From Lewinellaceae bacterium (lineage in GTDB: Bacteria > Bacteroidota > Bacteroidia > Chitinophagales > Saprospiraceae): a stretch of 64,000 nucleotides of DNA. The position numbers were made by a program, and so were the translations under genes. Positions 56,437 to 64,000 of this stretch are shown here, piece after piece (positions within the stretch are counted from its first letter, which is position 1; the number at the start of each line of letters is the position of its first letter). A model generated the notes under the pieces. It ran no database searches, was not told where the DNA came from, and saw only the letters and a list, made by a program, of their open reading frames with translations. The stretch spans positions 26,044-90,043 of the forward strand of contig JACJXV010000009.1 in assembly GCA_020636445.1 (NCBI GenBank). The letters run 5' to 3'.

Positions 56437-58896
56437 ATGCGGATTAGTGTCATGCTCTTAGTTTTTGTACTGGGCACTTTACCAATGGTAGCACAACAGC
56501 CGCTGCGCGTTGCAGCATTGGTAGCTGCTCAAAGGGAAGCCGGACAGGCTTTTGGGAGTGTCGATTTATTACAACCAGCCCCGACGGCCCTGCGATCGCA
56601 AACATCGTTGCCGGAATTGCGCCACAAGCAGCTTGTTCAAGCCGTAAGGTCCCGTTTGCTGCGGGTGCTGGCCGAGTCGCCAGCTACCTTGCGATTCCAG
56701 GTGCCAACAGTATCTGGGGAACCTGCGGATCTGGAACTGGTCCAGGTTTCTTTATTTTCGGATGATTTTCAGGTACGTACCACGGGTTCGTCGGCTATTG
56801 GGGAGCTTCCTGAAGGGATTTACTACCGTGGAATTGTCAGGGGGGATCCCACCTCCGTTGTGGCTCTGAGTTTTTTTCCGGAAGGAATCACCGGAATCAT
56901 TAGTTCTGCTAGTCTTGGCAATCAGGTGATTAGCCCATTGGGCGGAGAGCCGGCTTCAGAACAACAGTTATTACACGTTGTTTACGAAGATCAGGACTTA
57001 CAACGCCACAAGGCTTTTGACTGTTTAACAGCAGATTCGGGGGAGCCCTATCGCCCGGAAGAACTGGCTGTACCTCAGGGAAGCTTACGGGCCACGAATT
57101 GCGTCCGGATTGCACTCGAGGTTGACAATGATATTTACCAGGATAAAGGCGGATCAACCGGGGCTACCCAATTTGTTACGGGGATGTTCAATGAGGTAGC
57201 TACACTCTATGCCAACGAAGGAATTCGTATTACGCTTTCTTCGGTATTGCTATGGGATAGTCCCAGCCCCTACACGGGTACGAATATCTATACCCTGTTA
57301 CAACAATTTCAGAGTACCCGGTCGAGTATCGATGGGGATCTGGGGCAATTGCTCACCTACAAAGCCAGTGGGGGTATCGCCGTAGTAGATGGCTTGTGCC
57401 GAGGGTATACGCCCTATAAACTAAGTGTTGTTAGCGTTAGCCGAACCTTTAACAAAGTACCTGATTATTCATACTCCGTCATGGCCATGGCGCATGAGCT
57501 AGGCCACCTGTTTGGTTCACAGCACACGCATGCTTGTGTTTGGAACGGCGATAACACGGCTATTGATGGTTGTGCCGGGCGCACGGAGGGTAGTTGTCCA
57601 CTGCCGATACCGTCGGTTCCGGTCGGTGGAGGTACCATTATGTCCTATTGTCACATAACTTCAGCAGGCATTAACTTGAGTAAAGGATTTGGGACACAAC
57701 CCGGTAATTTAATACGTAACAAAGCGGCAGCAGCTACCTGTCTGGTGGCTTGTCCTACCGACGGAGGGAGTAATGGGGGGAATAATGGCGGTGGAACGCC
57801 TCCTTCCGGTTCCGGCTGTACCAATGTCAAGATTCGGCTTGTTTTGGACCTCTTTGGTGCTGAAAACACCTGGTCTTTGCGCAATAGTGCAGGAACGGTG
57901 CTGGCGAAAGGAGGGCCATATACCAACAAAACTCCAGACCGGGTTATCGAGCAAGCGATTTGTCTACCCAATGGGTGTTATGTATTGGATGTATTTGATA
58001 CGGGGGGTGATGGTCTTTGCTGTGCTTATGGAAATGGAAGCATTCAAATTACAGATGAAAAAGGAACCGTACTGGTTAAAGGGGATAAATTTACGGATAA
58101 GCTGAACCTGTCTCTCTGCCTGGAAGATAAGCCTGTTGACAATGGCGGCGATTGCCTGACCCTGGATTTTAATACGAATAAATTAACGGGGTTCGGGGGA
58201 TTGCAGGATCGGGGTTCTGCTCAGATTACGGATGCAGGTGCCGGGGTTACCCTAACCGATAACGCCTGGAAAGCGGTAGCACTGAATTATACTGTGACAG
58301 CTAATACCAAGGTGGCCTTTGAATTCCGGAGCACCAGTCCACCAGAAATTGCGGGGATAGGGTTTGATACGGACGATCTTATTTCTTCGATCCTAACCTT
58401 TCAGGTATATGGCCTGCAGACTTGGGGACAACAAGCCTACAATAACTATAGTGGCAACGGACAATGGAAGACTTACGTCATTCCTGTGGGACAGTTCTAT
58501 ACCGGTACTTTCCGCTACCTGACCCTCATCGCTGATGATGATCGAGTGTCACCCTCCGGGAATGCTTCCTTCCGCAATGTGCGTATTTATGAAGGGGCCA
58601 ACTGCGCTACCAATACCTCACAAACGGTGGGGGATATTGGTGGAACCCAGGTGAAGCTGTTTCCCAACCCTTCGGACGGAGCACTCCAGTTGTTCGCCGA
58701 AACAGCAAAGGAAGGTTCTCTGCAATTGACTATTTTCAACCTGGCGGGGCAGGCTGTTCACCAACGGCAGTACCCCCTGGTTCCTGGAGTGATCCAGGAA
58801 CCAGTTGATTTGTACCACTTACCGCCGGGGGCTTACTTTTACCGGTGGTCGCTGGAAGCAGAGCAGGGAGGTGGTAAGCTACAGATTCTGCGCTAG
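56437..58896 (+). CDS. Secreted zinc metalloprotease (reprolysin-like) with type IX sorting domain
   Basis: The ATG at 56437 (MRISVMLLVFVLGTLPMVAQ, signal peptide) is chosen over one 48 bases earlier. The 819-residue protein has a propeptide (about 20-205) and a metzincin domain with HELGHLFGSQH (353-363; HExxHxxGxxH) and the Met-turn IMSYC near 402. A Gly/Asn linker (SNGGNNGGGTPPSGSG) leads to a Cys-containing beta domain (GCYVLDVFDTGGDGLCC) and a second beta domain. The last 75 residues (VKLFPNPSDGALQL to the end) are a type A T9SS signal. It is thus exported over the outer membrane and probably attached or released. The gene has its own terminator. Confidence 0.93.
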   Translation: MRISVMLLVFVLGTLPMVAQQPLRVAALVAAQREAGQAFGSVDLLQPAPTALRSQTSLPELRHKQLVQAVRSRLLRVLAESPATLRFQVPTVSGEPADLELVQVSLFSDDFQVRTTGSSAIGELPEGIYYRGIVRGDPTSVVALSFFPEGITGIISSASLGNQVISPLGGEPASEQQLLHVVYEDQDLQRHKAFDCLTADSGEPYRPEELAVPQGSLRATNCVRIALEVDNDIYQDKGGSTGATQFVTGMFNEVATLYANEGIRITLSSVLLWDSPSPYTGTNIYTLLQQFQSTRSSIDGDLGQLLTYKASGGIAVVDGLCRGYTPYKLSVVSVSRTFNKVPDYSYSVMAMAHELGHLFGSQHTHACVWNGDNTAIDGCAGRTEGSCPLPIPSVPVGGGTIMSYCHITSAGINLSKGFGTQPGNLIRNKAAAATCLVACPTDGGSNGGNNGGGTPPSGSGCTNVKIRLVLDLFGAENTWSLRNSAGTVLAKGGPYTNKTPDRVIEQAICLPNGCYVLDVFDTGGDGLCCAYGNGSIQITDEKGTVLVKGDKFTDKLNLSLCLEDKPVDNGGDCLTLDFNTNKLTGFGGLQDRGSAQITDAGAGVTLTDNAWKAVALNYTVTANTKVAFEFRSTSPPEIAGIGFDTDDLISSILTFQVYGLQTWGQQAYNNYSGNGQWKTYVIPVGQFYTGTFRYLTLIADDDRVSPSGNASFRNVRIYEGANCATNTSQTVGDIGGTQVKLFPNPSDGALQLFAETAKEGSLQLTIFNLAGQAVHQRQYPLVPGVIQEPVDLYHLPPGAYFYRWSLEAEQGGGKLQILR

Positions 58897-58915
58897 CACA
58901 ATAGAATAAAAATTT

Positions 58916-58960
58916 CGTTGCGCGTTATCCATGTCTGGTGGGTAACGCGCAACGTTTTTT
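58916..58960 (+). terminator. Intrinsic terminator of the metalloprotease gene
   Basis: A 15-bp stem with one wobble (from CGTTGCGCGTTA at 58916) pairs with the arm ending ACGCGCAACG at 58954, followed by six T. It starts 20 bases after the stop codon. Confidence 0.92.
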
Positions 58961-59074
58961 ATGCAATACTCCTTGCTAATGCCCTTTCCTATTCATTTTG
59001 TTGTTTGGTGCCAAAGCCCTATTTTATCAGTCAAACTATACCGATGATTGGTTTATAGTTCTCAGTGAAACTGT

Positions 59075-59914
59075 ATGCAAGCATCTAATCCTATCTTTAC
59101 AATTGATCTATTTCCCCTCCTTGATCAAAAACTCATTACGCTACTCCATTCGCTGTCGGCGGCGGATTGGGAAAAACCAACGATTGCCTCCCGGTGGTGT
59201 GTAAAAGATATTGCCGCACACCTGCTAGATGGCAATCTGCGTACCCTTTCCATGTTGCGGGATGGTTACTGGGGAGAATCCGGAGGTAATCTTACTTCTT
59301 ATTCCGCATTAGTTGAGTTCCTCAATGGTTTAAATGCCGACTGGGTAAGGGCCATGCGGCGAGTGAGTCCTGTCGTCTTAATCGCGCTATTGGAAAATAG
59401 TGGACAGGAATACTATCAGTATCTTGCTTCACTCGACCCTTTTGCACCGGCAACGTTTAGTGTAGCCTGGGCTGGAGAAGAAACTTCGGCCAACTGGTTT
59501 CACATTGCGCGGGAATATACCGAAAAGTGGCACCATCAACAGCAAATCCGCCTGGCTGTAGGGCAGGAAGCGGAGCTCTATCAACAGGAGTTGTATTTTC
59601 CGTACCTGGATACATCTTTACGGGCTTTACCTTTCCATTACCGGGGAGTAGAAGCTCCTCATGATACAATCATCCAGGTGCACGTCACCGGGGAGGGAGG
59701 GGGCGATTGGTTTTTGCACCGAACCTCCAATGAATGGCAGCTAATTATGAAACCTGACAAGTTTCCCGCCTGCGTGGTAAGTATTCCAGGAGAGATTGCC
59801 TGGCGGATTTTTACCAAGGGAATTTCCCGTCAGGAAGCGAATTCACTTGTCCAGATAAGTGGTGATCCAGCACTGGGGCTACCCATATTCGATCTGCTGG
59901 CGGTGATGGCTTGA
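59075..59914 (+). CDS. Maleylpyruvate isomerase/DinB-like metal-dependent protein
   Basis: A 279-residue protein with the four-helix DinB_2/MDMPI N-terminal domain (about 10-165). WCVKDIAAHLLDGNLRTL (near 43-60) supplies the first His, and REYTEKWHHQQQI (near 149-161) supplies Glu and the His pair of the metal site. The remaining 100 residues form a C-terminal domain as in the mycothiol-dependent maleylpyruvate isomerase family. Bacteroidota do not make mycothiol, so bacillithiol or no thiol cofactor is more likely; the substrate is unknown. It is a single gene. Confidence 0.82.
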   Translation: MQASNPIFTIDLFPLLDQKLITLLHSLSAADWEKPTIASRWCVKDIAAHLLDGNLRTLSMLRDGYWGESGGNLTSYSALVEFLNGLNADWVRAMRRVSPVVLIALLENSGQEYYQYLASLDPFAPATFSVAWAGEETSANWFHIAREYTEKWHHQQQIRLAVGQEAELYQQELYFPYLDTSLRALPFHYRGVEAPHDTIIQVHVTGEGGGDWFLHRTSNEWQLIMKPDKFPACVVSIPGEIAWRIFTKGISRQEANSLVQISGDPALGLPIFDLLAVMA

Positions 59915-60011
59915 TTTCTCGTAATTATATTGTTTTTTATTTAGAGATTTCATACATTGAAGATCTGCTATTCACCCATCTAACGATTTTATCACATAAA
60001 TCAATTTAGTT

Positions 60012-60410
60012 ATGTATGGGGTTGATGCAGATTTTTTTAAGCAGGAAAATAAGTTAACTCATCAGATTATAGGTGCTGCCTTAGAGGTTCATAAATCATT
60101 AGGGCCGGGATTGCTTGAAACCAGCTACGAGGTTTGCTTGGAATATGAATTGATGCAAAAAGGACTATTTGTTGCCCGGCAAGTTCCTCAGCCGCTCGTC
60201 TACAAAGGTGTAAAACTGGATGCCGGTTATCGCATTGATTTATTAGTCGAAGATTGTATCATTCTCGAAATCAAATCAGTTGCCGCAATCGCCCCGGTTC
60301 ATAAGGCACAACTAATGACCTATCTCAAATTGACTGGCCTAAGAGTTGGACTATTATTGAACTTCAATGTTGATCTTATGAAAAATGGGATTACCAGGTT
60401 GGTTTTATAG
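60012..60410 (+). CDS. GxxExxY family protein
   Basis: A 132-residue protein with the naming motif GPGLLETSYEVCLEYEL (32-48) after the helix LTHQIIGAALEVHKSLG. The middle DAGYRIDLLVEDCIILEIKS (near 72-91) has the D-x(n)-E-x-K layout of PD-(D/E)xK nuclease folds, so a nuclease or nucleic-acid role is likely but unproven. It is rather AT-rich compared with its neighbours. Inverted repeat sequence with CACGGAG/CTCTGTG units follows it directly, which I recall being common beside such genes. Confidence 0.9.
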   Translation: MYGVDADFFKQENKLTHQIIGAALEVHKSLGPGLLETSYEVCLEYELMQKGLFVARQVPQPLVYKGVKLDAGYRIDLLVEDCIILEIKSVAAIAPVHKAQLMTYLKLTGLRVGLLLNFNVDLMKNGITRLVL

Positions 60411-60418
60411 TAAAAAGG

Positions 60419-60474
60419 ACCACGGAGTTACACAGAGCTTCACGAAGGAAAAGTTCTCTCTGTCCCTCTGTGGT
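60419..60474. repeat. Imperfect inverted repeat after GxxExxY gene
   Basis: ACCACGGAGTTACACAGAG (60419-60437) faces CTCTCTGTCCCTCTGTGGT (60456-60474). It is followed by ACACAGATGTTCACAG (60485-60500), whose inverse relative lies at 15861-15874. It starts nine bases after the gene stop. Confidence 0.6.
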
Positions 60475-60622
60475 AAAAAAATAAACACAGATGTTCACAG
60501 ATTAACCCAGAAGATGGGTAGTTACAATCGGTAGTTGAAAAACGCCTAATCTATTTTATGAAAACCATCTGTTCGCCTAAATTTTCTTAGCGAATAGAAT
60601 AAATAATCAGAATTATTGCACA

Positions 60623-61807
60623 ATGAACGAAAAACCACACCTAGGAACTCGCACCGTCTGGGCGGGTGAAGAAGAATACCTATTGCAAGGCGCTACCCAG
60701 GTACCTGTGGTTCATAGCGTAGCATTTGGCTATCGGGACATGGATGAATGGTTGCAGGTAGCCCTTGGACAGAAAGAAGGCCATATCTACAGCCGGAATA
60801 CCAACCCAACCGTTCATGCTTTTGAGGAAAAAGTACGTAATCTGGAGGATGCGGAAGCCGTTACCAGTGCCGCTACCGGGATGGGCGTTATCAGCAGTGC
60901 TCTTTTTGCCCTTTTGGCTCCTGGCGATCGTGTTGTATCTGTGAAGGATACCTACGGGGGAACCAGTGTGATGTTCAGCGAGTTCTTACCCAAATTTGGC
61001 ATTTCGGCCACCCTGTGTGAAACAACCGATCATACCCAAATTATGGCGGAAGTCGCTAAAGGTTGCCGGATGCTTTACTTGGAAAGTCCAACGAACCCTA
61101 CGACTAAGATATCAGACATCGCACTGTTAGCCCAGGCAGCTAAGGCAGCGGGAGCTATTGTCATCGTTGACAATACCTTTGCAACACCGATCAACCAGAC
61201 TCCCCTTCACCTTGGTGCCGACTTAGTACTGCACAGTGCCACCAAGTTTCTGGGTGGCCATGCGGATGCACTCGGAGGGGTGATCTGCGGCCGCAAGGAC
61301 CTGATTCAGCAGATCTACCATTTTCGGGAGATCAATGGGGCAACCCTGCATCCGATGGCGGCCTATCTGCTCCTGCGAGGAATGAAAACCCTGGACCTGC
61401 GTATTCAGCGCCAGAACGACAACGCTTTGCAAATTGCCCGGTTTCTGGAATCGCACCCCGCCATTGCCCGAGTATATTACCCTGGCCTCGCTTCCCACGA
61501 AGGGCATGAGATTGCCCGTCGACAAATGCGGGGCTTCGGAGGCATGCTAAGTTTTATGCTAAAGGAAGACAGCCTGGATGCAGTAAGCCGCCTGCTGCCC
61601 CGCCTGCGATTTGCGCATGCAGCGGCCAACCTCGGTGCTGTTGAAACCATCGTAGGTCCGCCCGCCACAACGAGCCACGTAGAATGCACCCGGGAAGAGC
61701 GTGCCCAGTTGGGCATTCCCGAAAGTTTAATCCGCTATTCTACCGGCATTGAACATGTTGGGGATTTGATTGCCGACCTGCAACACGGCCTGGCTATTTT
61801 TAGATAG
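60623..61807 (+). CDS. PLP-dependent trans-sulfuration enzyme (Cys/Met metabolism family)
   Basis: A 394-residue enzyme of the cystathionine gamma-synthase/gamma-lyase family. YSRNTNPTVHAFEEKVRNLE (near 57-76) gives the phosphate contact, TSAATGMGVISSALFAL the PLP ring contacts, and VIVDNTFATP the Asp that binds the pyridine N. The PLP lysine lies in HSATKFLGGHADALGG (near 203-218). Specificity among O-acetyl- or O-succinylhomoserine sulfhydrylase, cystathionine lyase and methionine gamma-lyase cannot be fixed by eye. The gene is alone. It ends 12 bases before the convergent fucosidase stop. Confidence 0.93.
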   Translation: MNEKPHLGTRTVWAGEEEYLLQGATQVPVVHSVAFGYRDMDEWLQVALGQKEGHIYSRNTNPTVHAFEEKVRNLEDAEAVTSAATGMGVISSALFALLAPGDRVVSVKDTYGGTSVMFSEFLPKFGISATLCETTDHTQIMAEVAKGCRMLYLESPTNPTTKISDIALLAQAAKAAGAIVIVDNTFATPINQTPLHLGADLVLHSATKFLGGHADALGGVICGRKDLIQQIYHFREINGATLHPMAAYLLLRGMKTLDLRIQRQNDNALQIARFLESHPAIARVYYPGLASHEGHEIARRQMRGFGGMLSFMLKEDSLDAVSRLLPRLRFAHAAANLGAVETIVGPPATTSHVECTREERAQLGIPESLIRYSTGIEHVGDLIADLQHGLAIFR

Positions 61808-61819
61808 GGAAAAGCTGTG

Positions 61820-64000
61820 TTATTCTATTTTAATCTCATCCACAAAAAGCCAGGCTTTACCTCCTGAGCCAGCATGCCACGGCGGGCAAATTCCGATGTT
61901 GCTGGCGGTAATGCGTACGTAGCGCCCCTGGACAGCCCCGTGGTAAGGGAAAGTCATTCGCCCCGTTGGATCGGTAGCTTGAGGCGCAGGGAGTGTCAGT
62001 ACTTGCAAGGGGGTGAAAGTTTGACCATCTTCCGAAATACTGAAAGTCAGTGCGCGAGGCGGAAAAATCCAGGATCCGATATCCTGCAGAAAACTTACTT
62101 CAAGGTGCTGAACCGTCGTTACCTTTCCCAAATCAATGGTTGCTGAAAAATCATGACCCTCAAAACCCTGCCAGCGACCATCCCGAAAATTAGTGGACCC
62201 TTCCAGCCCATCGACCAGGCCGAGTAGCCCGCCGCCCTGGTATTGCTCTGCATAAGGATATTTCAGCGTGATAGCATTGAATCGCGACCGCCGAAGCTCC
62301 ACCTGGGTAACCGGACTATTGACCTGGCCGGGTGTAACTGCAAGCGCTTTTAAGGTGGTATGGGTCGTGATGGACACGGGCCCCTGATAACGCAATCCGT
62401 TGACTGAGGGCGTAGTGCCGTCCAGGGTGTAGTACAACGAGGATCCCTCCGGACCCTGCAAGGTAATCGTCGTGGTGTCAGTAAAAATGGCGAGGCCTTC
62501 GATGGTCTTTCCCTGGCGCACAACAGTTGGCGCAGAGGTAACGGTGGGAAAGTCAGCTTCCATCCGGAAAGCCCATGCATATTTGCCGGGGCGGTTCGCC
62601 GGGTCCTGCCAGGCGGCGGGGAGCGTAATCGTCAACCCCTCCTGGGCGTCGTAGGTCCAGGCCAGTGTTTCCGGCTGGCCGATTAGGGTGATCCTCGAAC
62701 CCGCTTTGGGATGTACATACCGTAGTTGTAGTTTTTCTCCGGGCCATCGCAGGCTGACGGCATAAACCTCCCCGGTCGCCCCGCGAATGTAGCGAATGTC
62801 GTTCCCTTCACGGAATTGTGGCCAGGTACTGCTTTGCTGAATAAGGGCGGCATTGGTTTGCATCCAAAGTCCCATTTCCTGAAGTCGTTCTACACTGGCC
62901 GGGGGAATATGGCCAGCGGCGGTGGGGCCGACATTGAGCAGGTAGTTACCCCCTTTGGCAGCAATGTCGACGAGGTTATGGATGAGTGTTTCAGGTGATT
63001 TCCAGTTGTTGTCCGAAGCTTTAAATCCCCAACTGTCGTTCATGGTCATGCACGATTCCCAGTCGATGGTGGCCGATCCGTGCGCCAAAATTTCCTGTTC
63101 GGGAGTGCCGAAGTCGCCGACATCATCGCCTTCCTGGTTCATGCCCTGCATGCCCTGGCGGCCTTTTCCTACCCGGTTGTTGACAATGATTTCGGGGTCC
63201 AGTGAGCGCACAAAATGATACAGATCTTTACCCTGCGCTTCCGTCCATTCCGGAATCCACTCCCCGTCGAACCACAGGACGTGTGGCCGGTAGCGGGTGA
63301 TGAGCTCCCTGAGCTGCGGTTTGAGATAGGTATCGCGATAAGCAGCAAAATCAGGCCCCTGTGGGTTGCCATTGCCAAAATCCTTACCCTGTGCATCGGG
63401 GTGATGCCAGTCCATAATCGAGTGGTAAAAGCAAAGTTTGATACCTGCATCTTCACAGGCATCGCGTAATTCGGCGAGGATATCGCGCCGGAAAGGACTG
63501 GTATCCATGATATCGTAATCCGTCACTTGTGAATCCCAAAGGCAAAAGCCATCGTGGTGTTTGGAGGTGATAACGATATACTGCATGCCGGCCTCTTTGG
63601 CGATGCGCACCCATTCATTGGCATCGAACTCCTGGGGATTAAACTGCTGGGCATAGGGCTCATATTCGCTAACCGGAATGCGGGCATTGTTCATAATCCA
63701 CTCGCCTACACCACTGATTTCCTGGCCCTGGTGAATACCTGCTGGAACGGCGTAAGCTCCCCAGTGGATGAACATGCCAAAGCCTGCGTTGCGCCACCAG
63801 GCCATCCGTTGGTCAAACTCGGGGCGTGATTCCAGCAGAAAGTTGTCGTGTGGGCGGCGGTAGAGCGCGATTTCTGCAAGGGCCGGCGGGGCCATCCCCC
63901 GTACGGTCAGGCGTAAGCGGTTGGTGGTGGTTGGTGGGATAGGCAACCAGCGTTGGCTACCTACTGTCGTTGCGGTGCTAATGGTTGACCATTGCTCATT
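61820..64000 (-). CDS. Alpha-L-fucosidase (GH29) with C-terminal CHB_HEX and F5/8 type C domains, 5' end outside window
   Basis: The frame is open to base 64000 (726 codons), so the N-terminus lies beyond the edge. The visible start (STATTVGSQRWLPIPPTTTN) looks like the end of a beta-sandwich such as a discoidin domain. The GH29 barrel follows: WWRNAGFGMFIHWGAYAVP, SKHHDGFCLWDS, and VLWFDGEW, whose Asp is the expected nucleophile. Next come a small beta domain, a chitobiase C-terminal-like repeat (LYYTLDGTTPSVNGLRYQGP) and a C-terminal F5/8 type C carbohydrate-binding domain (FSATIDLGKVTTVQHLEVSF). It probably releases fucose from algal or host glycans. Confidence 0.93.
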   Translation of the reverse strand, partial: NEQWSTISTATTVGSQRWLPIPPTTTNRLRLTVRGMAPPALAEIALYRRPHDNFLLESRPEFDQRMAWWRNAGFGMFIHWGAYAVPAGIHQGQEISGVGEWIMNNARIPVSEYEPYAQQFNPQEFDANEWVRIAKEAGMQYIVITSKHHDGFCLWDSQVTDYDIMDTSPFRRDILAELRDACEDAGIKLCFYHSIMDWHHPDAQGKDFGNGNPQGPDFAAYRDTYLKPQLRELITRYRPHVLWFDGEWIPEWTEAQGKDLYHFVRSLDPEIIVNNRVGKGRQGMQGMNQEGDDVGDFGTPEQEILAHGSATIDWESCMTMNDSWGFKASDNNWKSPETLIHNLVDIAAKGGNYLLNVGPTAAGHIPPASVERLQEMGLWMQTNAALIQQSSTWPQFREGNDIRYIRGATGEVYAVSLRWPGEKLQLRYVHPKAGSRITLIGQPETLAWTYDAQEGLTITLPAAWQDPANRPGKYAWAFRMEADFPTVTSAPTVVRQGKTIEGLAIFTDTTTITLQGPEGSSLYYTLDGTTPSVNGLRYQGPVSITTHTTLKALAVTPGQVNSPVTQVELRRSRFNAITLKYPYAEQYQGGGLLGLVDGLEGSTNFRDGRWQGFEGHDFSATIDLGKVTTVQHLEVSFLQDIGSWIFPPRALTFSISEDGQTFTPLQVLTLPAPQATDPTGRMTFPYHGAVQGRYVRITASNIGICPPWHAGSGGKAWLFVDEIKIE

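Noticed and set aside
1..64000. tRNA, rRNA, CRISPR, insertion sequence or prophage
   Set aside because: No tRNA arm pattern, regular spacer-repeat array, transposase or phage structural gene was seen on either strand; this was by eye, so a covariance search could still find a small RNA.

Overview
The window is a stretch of bacterial chromosome, roughly half G+C by eye, almost certainly from the phylum Bacteroidota and plausibly from Saprospiria (Lewinella and Haliscomenobacter relatives). The signs are DUF4270, DUF4286 and DUF4290 proteins, a type IX secretion sorting tail on a secreted protease, a membrane pyrophosphatase, a class II HMG-CoA reductase with a GYDIA-type GHMP kinase, and several promoters of the Bacteroidota form (TTG or TTTG, about 19 bases, TAnnTTTG). 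No rRNA, tRNA, CRISPR array, transposase or phage gene was seen. Both edge genes are cut: a tail-specific protease on the left and a GH29 alpha-L-fucosidase on the right.

Layout. 1-8.4 kb: prc (partial), membrane pyrophosphatase, nitroreductase, DtxR-type regulator, site-2 protease with CBS domains, acyl-CoA dehydrogenase. 8.1-14.8 kb (minus): a run GT5-like domain, DUF4270 lipoprotein, glmS, DUF4290, murA, DUF4286 that links the first step of amino-sugar synthesis with the first committed step of peptidoglycan synthesis. 15-20.2 kb (plus): panC, panD, a UPF0104 membrane protein, rfaE2, Nif3-like protein and a zinc-ribbon coiled-coil protein. 20.5-27 kb: TPR protein, OmpH/Skp chaperone, GH73 glucosaminidase, and the helicase and PdeM nuclease of the ligase-associated DNA repair set. 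27-36.6 kb: pentapeptide-like secreted protein, L-serine dehydratase, unknown secreted protein, DUF885-like lipoprotein, ECF sigma factor with a putative anti-sigma protein, HD protein, DegP-like protease, ComF.

36.6-39.9 kb is the one clearly accessory region. A cassette of small, unrecognised membrane proteins has been duplicated. One copy has lost all but the last 22 codons of its third gene. Upstream lies a lipoprotein gene with a glycine-rich hydrophobic tail, preceded by a G9 tract and a 4 x 10 bp tandem repeat. Palindromic intergenic repeats are scattered through the same stretch.

39.9-46.2 kb: seven-bladed FG-GAP protein, malic enzyme, and a secreted aspartoacylase-like enzyme next to an SLC13-type dicarboxylate transporter. 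46.5-49.9 kb: the translation operon rplM-rpsI-rpsB-tsf-(terminator)-pyrH. 50.2-55.2 kb: isoprenoid genes fni, mvaA and a GHMP kinase, then a ferredoxin-NADP reductase-like flavoprotein and an Nfu-type Fe-S carrier. 55.2-56.4 kb has no convincing gene but carries promoter-like and terminator-like signals. 56.4-64 kb: secreted metalloprotease, DinB/maleylpyruvate isomerase-like protein, GxxExxY protein, a PLP trans-sulfuration enzyme and the fucosidase.

The best candidate for something undescribed is the 36.9-39.5 kb array. Its layout resembles a toxin-like gene followed by multiplied immunity-like genes, but this rests on layout and sequence texture only.
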